Below are positions 57,062-64,000 of a stretch of 64,000 bases of DNA, one piece after another (within the stretch, counting starts at the first letter, position 1; each line of letters begins with the position of its first letter). The translations under genes and the position numbers were made by a program. Source of the DNA: DASSUW01 sp963844205 (lineage in GTDB: Bacteria; Actinomycetota; Thermoleophilia; Solirubrobacterales; Solirubrobacteraceae); the NCBI GenBank assembly GCA_963844205.1, contig CAWJNK010000014.1:1116001-1180000 (forward strand), in the 5' to 3' direction. The notes under the pieces are model-generated. The model had not been told where the DNA came from and did no database searches. It saw nothing but the letters and a program-made list of their open reading frames with translations.

Positions 57062-58000
57062 CTAAACGACCCTCCGGAACCAGTGGAGCGAGAGCAGCGC
57101 GCCGCCTGCGATGAAGGCCAGCGCCCCGCCGGCGAAGGCGGCGGTGATCTCGCGCGGCCGGCGCTCGGTCGCGACCTGGGAGCCGAGCCGCTCGTAGACC
57201 GCGTTGAGCGCGTCGGCGTCCTCGACCGCGAACGACTGCCCGCCGGAGGCCTCCGCGACCGCGCGCAGCGTCTCAGGATCGGGCGGGGCCGGCTGGGTGC
57301 GGCCCTTGGCGTCGACGATCGTCGCGCCCGGTGTCCCCAGCGCGACGGTGTAGACCGGCACGCCGAGGGAGGCGGCCTCGCGTGCGGCGTCGAGCGGGTC
57401 GCGCCCGCTGGTCGACTCGCCGTCGGAGATGAGCACGATCGCCGCCGGCGGCCGGTCGGGGCCGCCGCGGCGGATCAGCTCCAGCGACGCGTCGATCGCG
57501 TCGCCGGTCGCGGTGCCGCCGCCCGCGGTCAGCGCCTCGACGGCGGTGCGCAGCGGGACCCGGTCCGTGGCCGGCGGCTCGAGCACGTCGGTCTTGCTGT
57601 TGAACGCCACGGCGCCCACCTTCACCCGGCGCGGCACGCGATCCAGGAAGCGGCTCGCGGCCGTCTGCATCGCCTCGAGCCGCGTGGGCTCGACGTCGGT
57701 GGCGCGCATCGAGCCGGACCGGTCGATCGCGAGCACGATCGTCGCCTGCTCGGCGGGGACCGCGATCGTCGCCTCGGGCCGCGCGAGCGCGACGGCGAGC
57801 GCGGCCAGCGCGAGGCCGTAGAGCGTCATCGGTGCGTGCCGGCGCCAGCCGGGCGTCCGCGGCAGCGCGGAGGCACGCACCGCCGGGCTCGCGAACGCGT
57901 CGGCCGCCGCCCGGCGCCGCCGCTGCGCGACCGCGTAGGCGAGCGCAGCGAGCGGGACGAGCAGCAGCGCCAGCAGGAAGGCGGGCGCCTCGAAGCTCAC
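57062..58000 (-). CDS. VWA-domain membrane protein coupled to HtrA-like protease
   Basis: This 312-aa protein starts at GTG 58000 in a GTGA overlap with the protease gene. Layout copies the VWA protein at 48303: helix (PAFLLALLLVPLAALAYAVA), second helix, VWA domain with MIDAS IVLAIDRSGSMRATDV and GGTATGDAIDASLEL, and a C-terminal helix (GALAFIAGGALLSLHWF). Here there is no MoxR or DUF58 partner beside it; the partner is a trypsin-like protease. An intact D-x-S-x-S and downstream T suggest metal-dependent ligand binding outside or within the membrane. Confidence 0.9.
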   Translation of the reverse strand: MSFEAPAFLLALLLVPLAALAYAVAQRRRRAAADAFASPAVRASALPRTPGWRRHAPMTLYGLALAALAVALARPEATIAVPAEQATIVLAIDRSGSMRATDVEPTRLEAMQTAASRFLDRVPRRVKVGAVAFNSKTDVLEPPATDRVPLRTAVEALTAGGGTATGDAIDASLELIRRGGPDRPPAAIVLISDGESTSGRDPLDAAREAASLGVPVYTVALGTPGATIVDAKGRTQPAPPDPETLRAVAEASGGQSFAVEDADALNAVYERLGSQVATERRPREITAAFAGGALAFIAGGALLSLHWFRRVV

Positions 58001-59148
58001 GGGAGCTGCTCCGGGCGCTCCCCGAGCGTGACTTCGATCGTCTGCTCCGAGCCGCCGCGCCGGACCTTCACCTCGACGCGGTCGCCGGGCTTGTTGTCGT
58101 CGATCGCCTGCGCGACGTCCGCGGGATCGCGGACCGTGTCGCCGTCGACCTCGGTCACCACGTCGCCGGGCTGGATGCCGGCCTTCTCGGCCGGGCCGCC
58201 GGCCGTGGTCTGCCCGACCTGCGCGCCGCCGTTCTGGGCCGGCGAGGTGGAGAGGCCGAGGTAGGCGTGCTGCGGCGCGGTGCCCTTGGCGAGGTCGGGG
58301 AGCACGTCGCGCACCGTGTTGGACGGCACCGCGAAGCCGATGCCGACGCTGCCGTTGCCGCCACCGGCGGTCGCGATCTGCGAGTTGACGCCGATCACCT
58401 GGCCGCTCGCGTTGAGCAGCGGGCCGCCCGAGTTGCCGGGGTTGATCGGCGCGTCGGTCTGGATGACCTTGTCGATCGAGAAGCCGTTGGGAGCCTGGAT
58501 CTCGCGCGCGAGGCCGGAGACGATGCCTGATGTCGCGGTCCGGTCGAGCCCGAGCGGGTAGCCGATCGCGACCACCGGGTCGCCCACCGTGGCCTTGTCG
58601 GAGTCGGCCAGGGCGAGCGGCCGGACGCCGTTCGCGGCGCTCGGGTCGACCTTGATCGCGGCCAGGTCGGTGGACGCGTCGACGCCGAGCACCTGCGCGG
58701 TGTGCAGGTCGCCGTCGTCCTCGAACCGGACCTGGACCTCGGAGGCATCGCCGACGACGTGTGCGTTGGTGACGATCGTGCCGTCGCTGTCGACGAGGAA
58801 GCCGGTGCCGGAGCCGCTCTGCGTGCGGACCGAGACGACGCTGGGGCCGGCGGCGGCGTAGACGGCGCGCGCGATGTCGCTCTTGGCGTCGCCGCTGGTA
58901 GTGACCGCGGGGGCAGTGGCGGCGGCGGGCGCGGCGGCCGGCGTGTCGCTGCCGGCGAGGCCGGTGCCGAGCAGGACGGCGGCCACCACGGCCGCGGAGA
59001 CGGTGCCGCCGCCGACGGCGGCGAGCCAGCGGGAGCCGCCGCCGCGTGGCGGCGGGGCCTGCGGGGGCGGAGCCGCGTACGGCGGCTCGGGGGGCGGGGG
59101 CGGGGTGTACGTGCGGGTCGGCGGCCCGTCGGTCCAGAGGCGGTCCAT
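57997..59148 (-). CDS. HtrA/DegP-like serine protease with PDZ domain
   Basis: This 383-aa protein starts at ATG 59148 behind GGAG. A Pro-rich cytoplasmic N-terminus (TRTYTPPPPPEPPYAAPPP) precedes one membrane helix (VSAAVVAAVLLGTGLAG). The trypsin-like domain has the triad His in IVTNAHVVGDASEV, Asp in ASTDLAAIKVDPS and Ser in PINPGNSGGPLLNASGQVIG. A single PDZ domain follows (AYLGLSTSP, GPAEKAGIQPGDVVTEVDGD). It is anchored with the protease outside the membrane and would cope with misfolded exported proteins. The stop overlaps the start of the VWA gene. Confidence 0.93.
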   Translation of the reverse strand: MDRLWTDGPPTRTYTPPPPPEPPYAAPPPQAPPPRGGGSRWLAAVGGGTVSAAVVAAVLLGTGLAGSDTPAAAPAAATAPAVTTSGDAKSDIARAVYAAAGPSVVSVRTQSGSGTGFLVDSDGTIVTNAHVVGDASEVQVRFEDDGDLHTAQVLGVDASTDLAAIKVDPSAANGVRPLALADSDKATVGDPVVAIGYPLGLDRTATSGIVSGLAREIQAPNGFSIDKVIQTDAPINPGNSGGPLLNASGQVIGVNSQIATAGGGNGSVGIGFAVPSNTVRDVLPDLAKGTAPQHAYLGLSTSPAQNGGAQVGQTTAGGPAEKAGIQPGDVVTEVDGDTVRDPADVAQAIDDNKPGDRVEVKVRRGGSEQTIEVTLGERPEQLP

Positions 59149-59276
59149 GTGGTCTCCTGAAAGTGGGTTCAGCGGCGACGCTAGGCGCGCGCGTGTCAGC
59201 ACCGCATAAGGCTTCAGGCGCCCTTGAGGCAGCCTTCACCGGCGCTTGAGCATTCCGGCCGAAAGTCCATGCGTAT

Positions 59277-60113
59277 ATGAGTGAGCGCCATGACGACGGA
59301 CTGGCCCTGTACCTGCGGCGCATCGCTCGCACGCCGCTCCTGACCCCTGCTCAGGAGCAGACGCTCGCCCGCCGCGTCGAGCGCGGCGACCTCGTAGCCA
59401 AGGACCACATGATCGAGGCGAACCTCCGGCTGGTGGTCCACGTCGCCAAGCGCTACCAGCGCGAGGACTCCTCGCTGACGATGCAGGACCTCATCCAGGA
59501 GGGCACGATCGGCCTCGTGCGCGCGGTCGAGAAGTTCGACTACCGCCGCGGCTTCCGCTTCTCGACGTACGCGACGCTCTGGATACGGCAGGCGATCGGG
59601 CGGGCGCTGGCCGACAAGGGCCGGATCGTCCGGCTCCCGATCCCCGTCGCCGATCGCGTGCGCAAGCTGGAGATCGCCGAGCGGATCCTCACGACCCGGC
59701 TCGCCGGGACCCCGCGCGACGACGAGCTGGCGGCCGAGCTCGGCTGGGAGTCCGAGGAGGTCGAGCGGCTGCGTGGCGCGGGCCGGCGGCCTGCCTCACT
59801 CGACGCCCCGGTCGCCGACGAGGGCGAGGCGGAGCTGGGCGACCTGATCGCCTCAGCCGAGCCGTCGCCGGAGGACGAGGCGATGGCCGCCGCCGCGCGT
59901 ACCGGCGTGCTCGCTGCGCTCCTCCAGCTCGGGGAGACCGAGCGGCGCGTGCTGGAGCTCCGCTACGGGCTGGGGTCCGACGTGGCGCACAGCGCGGCCG
60001 AGACCGCCCGCGTGCTGGGCGTGAAGCCACATCAGGTCCGCCAGGTCGAGGACCGGGCGCTGCGAGCGCTCGGCGCCCTGCCCGCCACACGCGGGCTGCT
60101 CGACGCCGCGTGA
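59277..60113 (+). CDS. RpoD-like alternative sigma-70 factor
   Basis: This 278-aa protein starts at ATG 59277. Region 1.2 is LALYLRRIARTPLLTPAQEQ. Region 2 is NLRLVVHVAKRYQREDSSLT, LIQEGTIGLVRAVEKFDYRR and FSTYATLWIRQAIGRALADK. Region 3 begins with IVRLPIPVADRVRKLEIAER. Region 4 has VLELRYGLGSDVAHSAAETA and LGVKPHQVRQVEDRALRALG. It lacks the long region 1.1 of the housekeeping factor, so it is a group 2-like factor. It diverges from the HtrA gene across 128 bp, and the HtrA-VWA pair may be one of its targets (inference). The stop lies two bases before the DUF559 gene stop. Confidence 0.92.
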   Translation: MSERHDDGLALYLRRIARTPLLTPAQEQTLARRVERGDLVAKDHMIEANLRLVVHVAKRYQREDSSLTMQDLIQEGTIGLVRAVEKFDYRRGFRFSTYATLWIRQAIGRALADKGRIVRLPIPVADRVRKLEIAERILTTRLAGTPRDDELAAELGWESEEVERLRGAGRRPASLDAPVADEGEAELGDLIASAEPSPEDEAMAAAARTGVLAALLQLGETERRVLELRYGLGSDVAHSAAETARVLGVKPHQVRQVEDRALRALGALPATRGLLDAA

Positions 60114-60115
60114 GT

Positions 60116-61039
60116 TCAGGCGCTGTCCTGGATAGGTGTCGATATCCGACACCTCGGCAGGACAGCGCCGAGCTCCGCCAACATCTCGCGGGGCTGGGCC
60201 ACGTCGCCATACGTGAACCGCCGGAAGTCGTCGCCTCGCGCCCGGGCCTCGCGCTCGCGGCGCCGGTCCTGCTCCCACGCGTGGCGGGAGCGGTGATAGC
60301 GGTATCCGTCCAGCTCGACGGTGAGGCGATGCTGCGGCCAGCGGCAATCGACGAGCCGGCCGTCCACCCGCCGGTTCGTCTCCGGCAGCGGGAGCCCGTG
60401 ATCGTGCAGCAGTCGCAGGAACCGGCGTTCGAGCCGGCTGAGTAGGACCGGAGCGTCGCCGTGGAGCACCCTGCGTACGTCGCCGGCGCCAGGGCTGTTC
60501 GGACGCCGCTGCAGCACTCCTTCGACGTCGTCCGGGGTCGTTCCGTGCCTGATCCCGGCCTCGTGGAAGGCTCGAGCGAGGGCATTGACGGAGACGACGG
60601 AGGCCAGGTCGACCATCGTTCGCGCAACCGACATGACCGGCACGCCGTGCCACACGAACGCGTCCTGCCAGTCGAGCCCTCGTGACCGATACGTCCTCAC
60701 TCCCTCAACGCGCCGTTCACTCCGCGCCACCACCTCCGCAGGCGGAGCCACGCCACCCCCCACAAGCCCGAGCAGCCATGCGGCCGCGCGCCCGCACAGC
60801 AACGCGCCCTCCCCGCATGCCCAGACCGCCGCCAGGTACCGGGCTTCGACCGATGGTGCCCGGTGTCCCACGCGGTACACGCCTCGGTACTCGCGCAGCA
60901 GCGATCCGCGGCGCAGGCGCGTCCTGATCTCCGTGGCCGAGAAGCCCGCAGCGAACAGGTCGGCCCGGCGCACCACGCCGTGCCCGCGGGCCGCGAGACG
61001 CGCGAGTTCCTCGTCCGCCGTCCTGCCCTGGTGTCGCAT
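60116..61039 (-). CDS. AbiEi-like plus DUF559 (Vsr-fold) protein between palindromic repeats
   Basis: This 307-aa protein starts at ATG 61039. Residues ~1-60 form an AbiEi-type winged helix (LARLAARGHGVVRRADLFAA, TEIRTRLRRGSLLREYRGVY). The middle contains VMSVARTMVDLASVVSVNAL, usual for this family, and the C-terminus is a DUF559 endonuclease-like fold: LTVELDGYRYHRSRHAWEQD and RRREREARARGDDFRRFTYG, with the acidic and Arg/His residues retained. The start codon lies in the centre of one palindromic repeat and the last ~11 residues (CRISTPIQDSA) are encoded by the other. AbiEi domains are antitoxin/repressor modules in type IV toxin-antitoxin systems; no AbiEii toxin is adjacent. Confidence 0.85.
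   Translation of the reverse strand: MRHQGRTADEELARLAARGHGVVRRADLFAAGFSATEIRTRLRRGSLLREYRGVYRVGHRAPSVEARYLAAVWACGEGALLCGRAAAWLLGLVGGGVAPPAEVVARSERRVEGVRTYRSRGLDWQDAFVWHGVPVMSVARTMVDLASVVSVNALARAFHEAGIRHGTTPDDVEGVLQRRPNSPGAGDVRRVLHGDAPVLLSRLERRFLRLLHDHGLPLPETNRRVDGRLVDCRWPQHRLTVELDGYRYHRSRHAWEQDRRREREARARGDDFRRFTYGDVAQPREMLAELGAVLPRCRISTPIQDSA
60122..60167. repeat. Palindromic repeat, copy 1 (3' end of DUF559 gene)
   Basis: Nested arms are CTGTCCTG (60123-60130) with CAGGACAG (60158-60165) outside and GGTGTCG (60135-60141) with CGACACC (60147-60153) inside, around ATATC. The element encodes the end of the DUF559 protein. A second copy sits at the start of the same gene. Confidence 0.85.
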
Positions 61040-61063
61040 ATCGACACCGAGGCAGGACAGTGC
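61019..61063. repeat. Palindromic repeat, copy 2 (5' end of DUF559 gene)
   Basis: Arms GTCCTG (61020-61025) with CAGGAC (61053-61058) enclose GGTGTCG (61030-61036) with CGACACC (61042-61048) around CATAT. The arms match copy 1 almost exactly. Centres agree best in inverted orientation (ATATC versus ATATG), whereas the outer CAGGACAG-x-GCC agrees in direct orientation. The DUF559 start codon is inside the loop. Confidence 0.85.
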
Positions 61064-61109
61064 CCGGTTCGCCCCCTCTCGGGGCATGCGGTAGCGTCGC
61101 GGGACGGCG

Positions 61110-61901
61110 ATGAGCGACCAGGATCCCACCTTCGGCCCGCTCCAGATCGTGATCGTGGGCTTCGAGACGACCGACCGCTTCCGTGGAGAGATCGCGCGTG
61201 AGCTCGCGGACCTGCGCGGGCGCGGGATGGTGCGCGTGCTGGATGCGCGGCTGTTCCATCGCGCCCTGGACGGCAAGCTCACCGAGGTCGACCTCAACCC
61301 GCTCCTCGCCGACCCGCCCGAGCCGCCGGACCGCGCGATCGCGCACCTGCTCGGCGCGAATGGCGCTGGCGGGAACGGCGGACATCCGCGGGCCGAGGCG
61401 CTAGCCCGCACCGCCGGATTCGCGCTCGAGGACCTGCGCCGGCTCACCGACGAGATCGGGCCCGGGGACCACGCGGCGGTGGTCCTCGTCGAGCACCTGT
61501 GGGCCGCGCGGCTGCGCGAGGCCGTGCACGACGCCGGTGGACGGCTGCTCGGCCAGGGCTTCCTCACGCCCGAGGTCGTCACCATCGTCGGCGCGGAGCT
61601 GCAGGCACGCGCCGACGCGGAAGCGGCGATCGAGCTCGCGCGGGCCGCCCGCGGCCTCGCGCTCGTCGAGGCGCTCGAGGGGTTCGCCGCGGCGGAGCGC
61701 AGCACCGTTGAGGACCGCACCCGCGGCGCGGCGAAGATCGTCCGCGTGCTCGTCGACGAGGGCTTCATCCACGAGCCTGAGGCCGAGGCCGCGATCGACG
61801 CGCTCGTGACCGCCGGTCTGATCGAGTCCGCGGTCGTAACCGCGGCGGTCGCCGAGGCCGAAGACGCCCTCGCGCGCAGCGACGACGACCCGGCGGCCTG
61901 A
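61110..61901 (+). CDS. DUF6325/DUF1269-like protein
   Basis: This 263-aa protein starts at ATG 61110. The N-terminus FGPLQIVIVGFETTDRFRGE then IARELADLRGRGMVRVLDAR, followed by DHAAVVLVEHLWAARLREAV, matches small actinobacterial DUF6325/DUF1269-type proteins, where two similar halves surround a flexible middle. The C-terminal ~100 residues are Ala/Glu-rich helices (AEAAIELARAARGLALVEAL and EPEAEAAIDALVTAGLIESA). There is no obvious membrane helix. Function unknown. It begins a plus-strand run with 4-bp to 90-bp gaps through the SulP gene. Confidence 0.65.
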   Translation: MSDQDPTFGPLQIVIVGFETTDRFRGEIARELADLRGRGMVRVLDARLFHRALDGKLTEVDLNPLLADPPEPPDRAIAHLLGANGAGGNGGHPRAEALARTAGFALEDLRRLTDEIGPGDHAAVVLVEHLWAARLREAVHDAGGRLLGQGFLTPEVVTIVGAELQARADAEAAIELARAARGLALVEALEGFAAAERSTVEDRTRGAAKIVRVLVDEGFIHEPEAEAAIDALVTAGLIESAVVTAAVAEAEDALARSDDDPAA

Positions 61902-61905
61902 CGGG

Positions 61906-62271
61906 ATGGATGAGCCCGAGCGCAAGGTGCCGGCGGTCGACGTGTGGCAGCGGACGTCGATGGCCGCCGAGCGCACGTGGCTGGCCTGGTGGCGGACCGC
62001 GCTGGCCGCCACCGCGGGCGCGCTCGCGATCGGGCGGTTCGCGCCGGAGCTGCTCGACGTCGCGCCGTGGCCGTACGTCGTCCTGGGCTGCGGCTACGCC
62101 GCGCTCGCCATCGCGCTGCTGGTGACGGGCGCGCTCCGCCAGCGCGAGCTCGAGCGGTCGGTCGTCGAGGGGGTCCACAAGCCGCTGCCGTTAGCGATGG
62201 TCGCCGCGTTCACCGTCGCGGCCGTGCTGCTCGTGATGATTACGGTCGTGCTCGTCGTCGCGCAGACCTGA
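61906..62271 (+). CDS. DUF202 (YidH-like) membrane protein
   Basis: This 121-aa protein starts at ATG 61906, 4 bp after the preceding stop. The DUF202 signature AAERTWLAWWRTALAATAGA (E-R-T-x-L-A-W-x-R-T) is near residue 20, followed by three helices: LAATAGALAIGRFAPELLDV, VVLGCGYAALAIALLVTGAL and MVAAFTVAAVLLVMITVVLV. Members of this family are small inner-membrane proteins without an established role. It is probably cotranscribed with the DUF6325-like gene. Confidence 0.87.
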   Translation: MDEPERKVPAVDVWQRTSMAAERTWLAWWRTALAATAGALAIGRFAPELLDVAPWPYVVLGCGYAALAIALLVTGALRQRELERSVVEGVHKPLPLAMVAAFTVAAVLLVMITVVLVVAQT

Positions 62272-62361
62272 CCAGCCGGACGACGCGGCGGACATGGCGC
62301 AGCACCGGCGCGGTCGGAGTGGCCATCGTGCGCACGCCACTCCCTTCCGCTGGCTCACACG

Positions 62362-63783
62362 ATGGCGAGACGGCGGCTCCCGGTGAGATGCTCGCTGCCC
62401 ATGCGTGAGCTCACCGTGGAGGAGCGCGCGGCGCTCGGCAAGGCGGCGCGATCGGGCGTCCCGCGGTCGAGTCACGCAGCCTGGGAGCCTTCAGCCGCGC
62501 GCCGATCGCCCGAGGAGGTGCTGCTCGAGCAGGCCGCCGACCGCGTCCCCGAGCTCGTGCCGATCCGGCACGGGCGGATGCTCGCGTCGCCCTTCGCGTT
62601 CTTCCGCGGCGCGGCCGCGCTGATGGCCGCAGACCTCGCCGCTACGCCGCACTCGGGTCTCATCGTGCAGCTGTGCGGCGACTCGCATCTGTCGAACTTC
62701 GGCGGCTTCGCCGCACCGGACCGGGAGCTGGTGTTCGACATCAACGACTTCGACGAGACCGCTCCCGGTCCATGGGAGTGGGACGTCAAGCGACTGGCCG
62801 CGAGCATCGCCGTGGCCGCTCGCGAGCTGGGAGTGGGGCCCGCCGCGCGACGCGAGGCCGTTCAGGCGGCCGTGCGCTCGTACCGCGAGGCCATGCGGGA
62901 ATTCGCGACGATGCGCAACCTCGAGCTCTGGTACGCGCGGCTCGACGTCGCCCGCATCCTCAGCCACGTCGGCGACAGCGTGACGCGCACGGAGCGCAGC
63001 GCGTTCAAGCGGCGCGTCGCGGGCGCCCGCACCAAGGACCACCTGCGGGCCATGTCGAAGCTGACGCGGCGCGTCGACGGGACATTGCGCATCGTCAGCC
63101 GGCCGCCGCTGATCGTCCCGATCGAGGAGCTGTATCCGGGTGACGGCTTCGAGCAGCAGGTCCGTGCGCTGCTCGGCGTGTATCGACGCAGCCTGCCGGT
63201 GGATCGCCGCCACCTGCTGGAGGGCTACCGCTACACGCACATGGCCCGCAGGGTCGGCGGGGTCGGCAGCGTCGGCACCCGCGCCTGGATCGTCCTGCTC
63301 GTCGGACGCGACGATGACGACCCGCTGTTCCTCCAGTTCAAAGAGGCCGCCGTCTCGGTGCTCGAGCGGTACGCCGGCCGCAAGGCGGTACGAAACCACG
63401 GTCAGCGCGTCGTCCGGGGCCAGCGCCTGATGCAGGTCGACGGCGACATCTTCCTGGGCTGGCTGCGCGCCACCTGGGCCGACCAGACGCCGCGGGACTA
63501 CTACGTGCGCCAGCTCTGGGACTGGAAGCTCGGGGCCGACGTGGAGCTGATGTCCCCCACCCGCCTGACCGTCTACAGCACGCTCTGCGGCTGGACCCTG
63601 GCCCGCGCCCACGCCCGCTCAGGCGACCGCATCGCGATTGCGGCGTATCTCGGAGGCGGCGAGGCGTTCGACCGGGCGATCGCAGACTTCGCCGAGGCGT
63701 ATGCGGACCAGACCGAGCGCGACCACGCCGCGCTGGAGCACGCCGCGCGCGAGGGCCGCATCGCCGCCGAGCGCGGCGTATGA
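62362..63783 (+). CDS. DUF2252 family protein (kinase-like fold)
   Basis: The frame opens at ATG 62362 (473 aa); ATG 62401 (MRELTVEERAALG) is an equally good start. The DUF2252 core is clear: RHGRMLASPFAFFRGAAALM, VQLCGDSHLSNFGGFAAPDR, VFDINDFDETAPGPWEWDVK, KRLAASIAVAARELG and QFKEAAVSVLERYAGRK. The D-S-H-x-x-N-F and D-x-N-D-F-D motifs resemble the catalytic HxD-loop and metal-binding region of protein-kinase-like folds. No substrate is known. Its TGA overlaps the ATG of the SulP gene (ATGA). Confidence 0.88.
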   Translation: MARRRLPVRCSLPMRELTVEERAALGKAARSGVPRSSHAAWEPSAARRSPEEVLLEQAADRVPELVPIRHGRMLASPFAFFRGAAALMAADLAATPHSGLIVQLCGDSHLSNFGGFAAPDRELVFDINDFDETAPGPWEWDVKRLAASIAVAARELGVGPAARREAVQAAVRSYREAMREFATMRNLELWYARLDVARILSHVGDSVTRTERSAFKRRVAGARTKDHLRAMSKLTRRVDGTLRIVSRPPLIVPIEELYPGDGFEQQVRALLGVYRRSLPVDRRHLLEGYRYTHMARRVGGVGSVGTRAWIVLLVGRDDDDPLFLQFKEAAVSVLERYAGRKAVRNHGQRVVRGQRLMQVDGDIFLGWLRATWADQTPRDYYVRQLWDWKLGADVELMSPTRLTVYSTLCGWTLARAHARSGDRIAIAAYLGGGEAFDRAIADFAEAYADQTERDHAALEHAAREGRIAAERGV

Positions 63784-64000
63784 GCGCGGGGCGGGGTCTC
63801 GTGCGGGCGGTCCCGGTCGCCGCGTGGCTGCCCCGCTACGAGCGCCGCTGGCTGCGAGGCGACATCGCGGCGGGGATCGCGGTCACGGCCCTGATCGTGC
63901 CGAAGAACCTCGGGTACGCCGGCATCGCCGGCATACCGCTGCAGAACGGCCTCTACGCGGCCGCCGTCGGCGGCATCGTCTACGCGCTCTTCTGCACCTC
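63780..64000 (+). CDS. SulP-family anion permease, N-terminal part
   Basis: From ATG 63780 the frame runs to the window edge (about 73 residues). VAAWLPRYERRWLRGDIAAG and VTALIVPKNLGYAGIAGIPL, followed by QNGLYAAAVGGIVYALF, is the typical first part of SulP/SLC26 transporters, where the P-x-x-x-x-Y-A-x-I-A-G-I/L-P loop follows the first helix. Substrates of the family include sulfate, bicarbonate and other anions. The STAS domain would lie beyond the window. It is translationally coupled to the DUF2252 gene. Confidence 0.9.
   Translation, partial: MSAGRGLVRAVPVAAWLPRYERRWLRGDIAAGIAVTALIVPKNLGYAGIAGIPLQNGLYAAAVGGIVYALFCT

Noticed and set aside
60122..61063. The paired palindromes as a CRISPR or minimal array
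   Set aside because: Only two copies, nearly 900 bp apart, with a gene between them. There is no regular spacer structure and no cas gene in the window.

Overview
The window is high-GC (roughly 70% or more by eye) bacterial chromosome with dense, mostly 4-bp-overlapping operons, a sigma-70 factor, Lgt, SARP/BTAD and AbiEi/DUF559-type proteins. This suggests an actinobacterium, most likely of the Thermoleophilia (Solirubrobacter/Conexibacter-like). The taxonomic call is an inference from gene content, since no rRNA is present.

Layout. (1) 1-7266 is an exopolysaccharide locus: a secreted glycosidase-like fragment, a Wzx-type flippase, then a tightly coupled minus-strand operon (glycosyltransferase, glycosyltransferase, Wzz/BY-kinase, O-antigen ligase/polymerase), and divergently a PHP-type tyrosine phosphatase that would oppose the BY-kinase. 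(2) 7282-9131 is a tRNA-Val followed by a gene graveyard: a degenerate 3' half-tRNA copy, the C-terminal piece of an alpha/beta hydrolase, an intact DUF417 gene, the N-terminal piece of an aldo/keto reductase, and a frameshifted molybdopterin oxidoreductase whose Moco cysteine is lost. (3) 9146-12519 holds an MDR oxidoreductase, a cupin, about 0.6 kb without a gene, and a FUSC-family membrane protein. (4) 12658-27912 is the most coherent accessory block, a quaternary-ammonium catabolic island. It has a GntR regulator, a dipeptide-type ABC transporter and a choline-sulfatase-like enzyme on one strand. Divergently there is a BKACE (dehydrocarnitine-cleavage type) enzyme, a carnitine dehydrogenase-thioesterase fusion and an acyl-CoA dehydrogenase. 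These are followed by a convergent thioesterase, enoyl-CoA hydratase and IclR regulator, and a divergent ADP-forming acyl-CoA synthetase. Together they could convert gamma-butyrobetaine to carnitine and then glycine betaine. A perfect 14-bp palindrome in the gntR/BKACE intergenic region is the likely operator.

(5) 28437-32365 has a secreted LVIVD/PA-domain protein with a C-terminal frameshift, lgt, and small membrane and SpoIIAA-like proteins. (6) 32537-36484 is a MoxR-DUF58-DUF4129 cluster without its usual transglutaminase. (7) 36408-47879 holds a 1149-aa BTAD/AAA/TPR regulator, a small secreted protein, a TAP-like hydrolase, a class V aminotransferase-like enzyme, an nSTAND3-like NTPase, a muramoyl-alanine amidase and an amidohydrolase. 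(8) 48303-51426 is a second MoxR-DUF58-VWA operon. At 57062-59148 an HtrA-like protease is translationally coupled to a paralogous VWA protein and diverges from a sigma factor. Between them lie an SCP2-like/alpha-beta hydrolase fusion, a two-component system, a conserved unknown protein and a spermidine synthase-like membrane protein. (9) 60116-61063 is an AbiEi/DUF559 gene whose ORF runs from one palindromic repeat to another, so it looks like a self-contained cassette. (10) 61110-64000 carries DUF6325-like, DUF202 and DUF2252 proteins and the start of a SulP permease.

No CRISPR array, rRNA operon, intact insertion sequence or phage module was seen.
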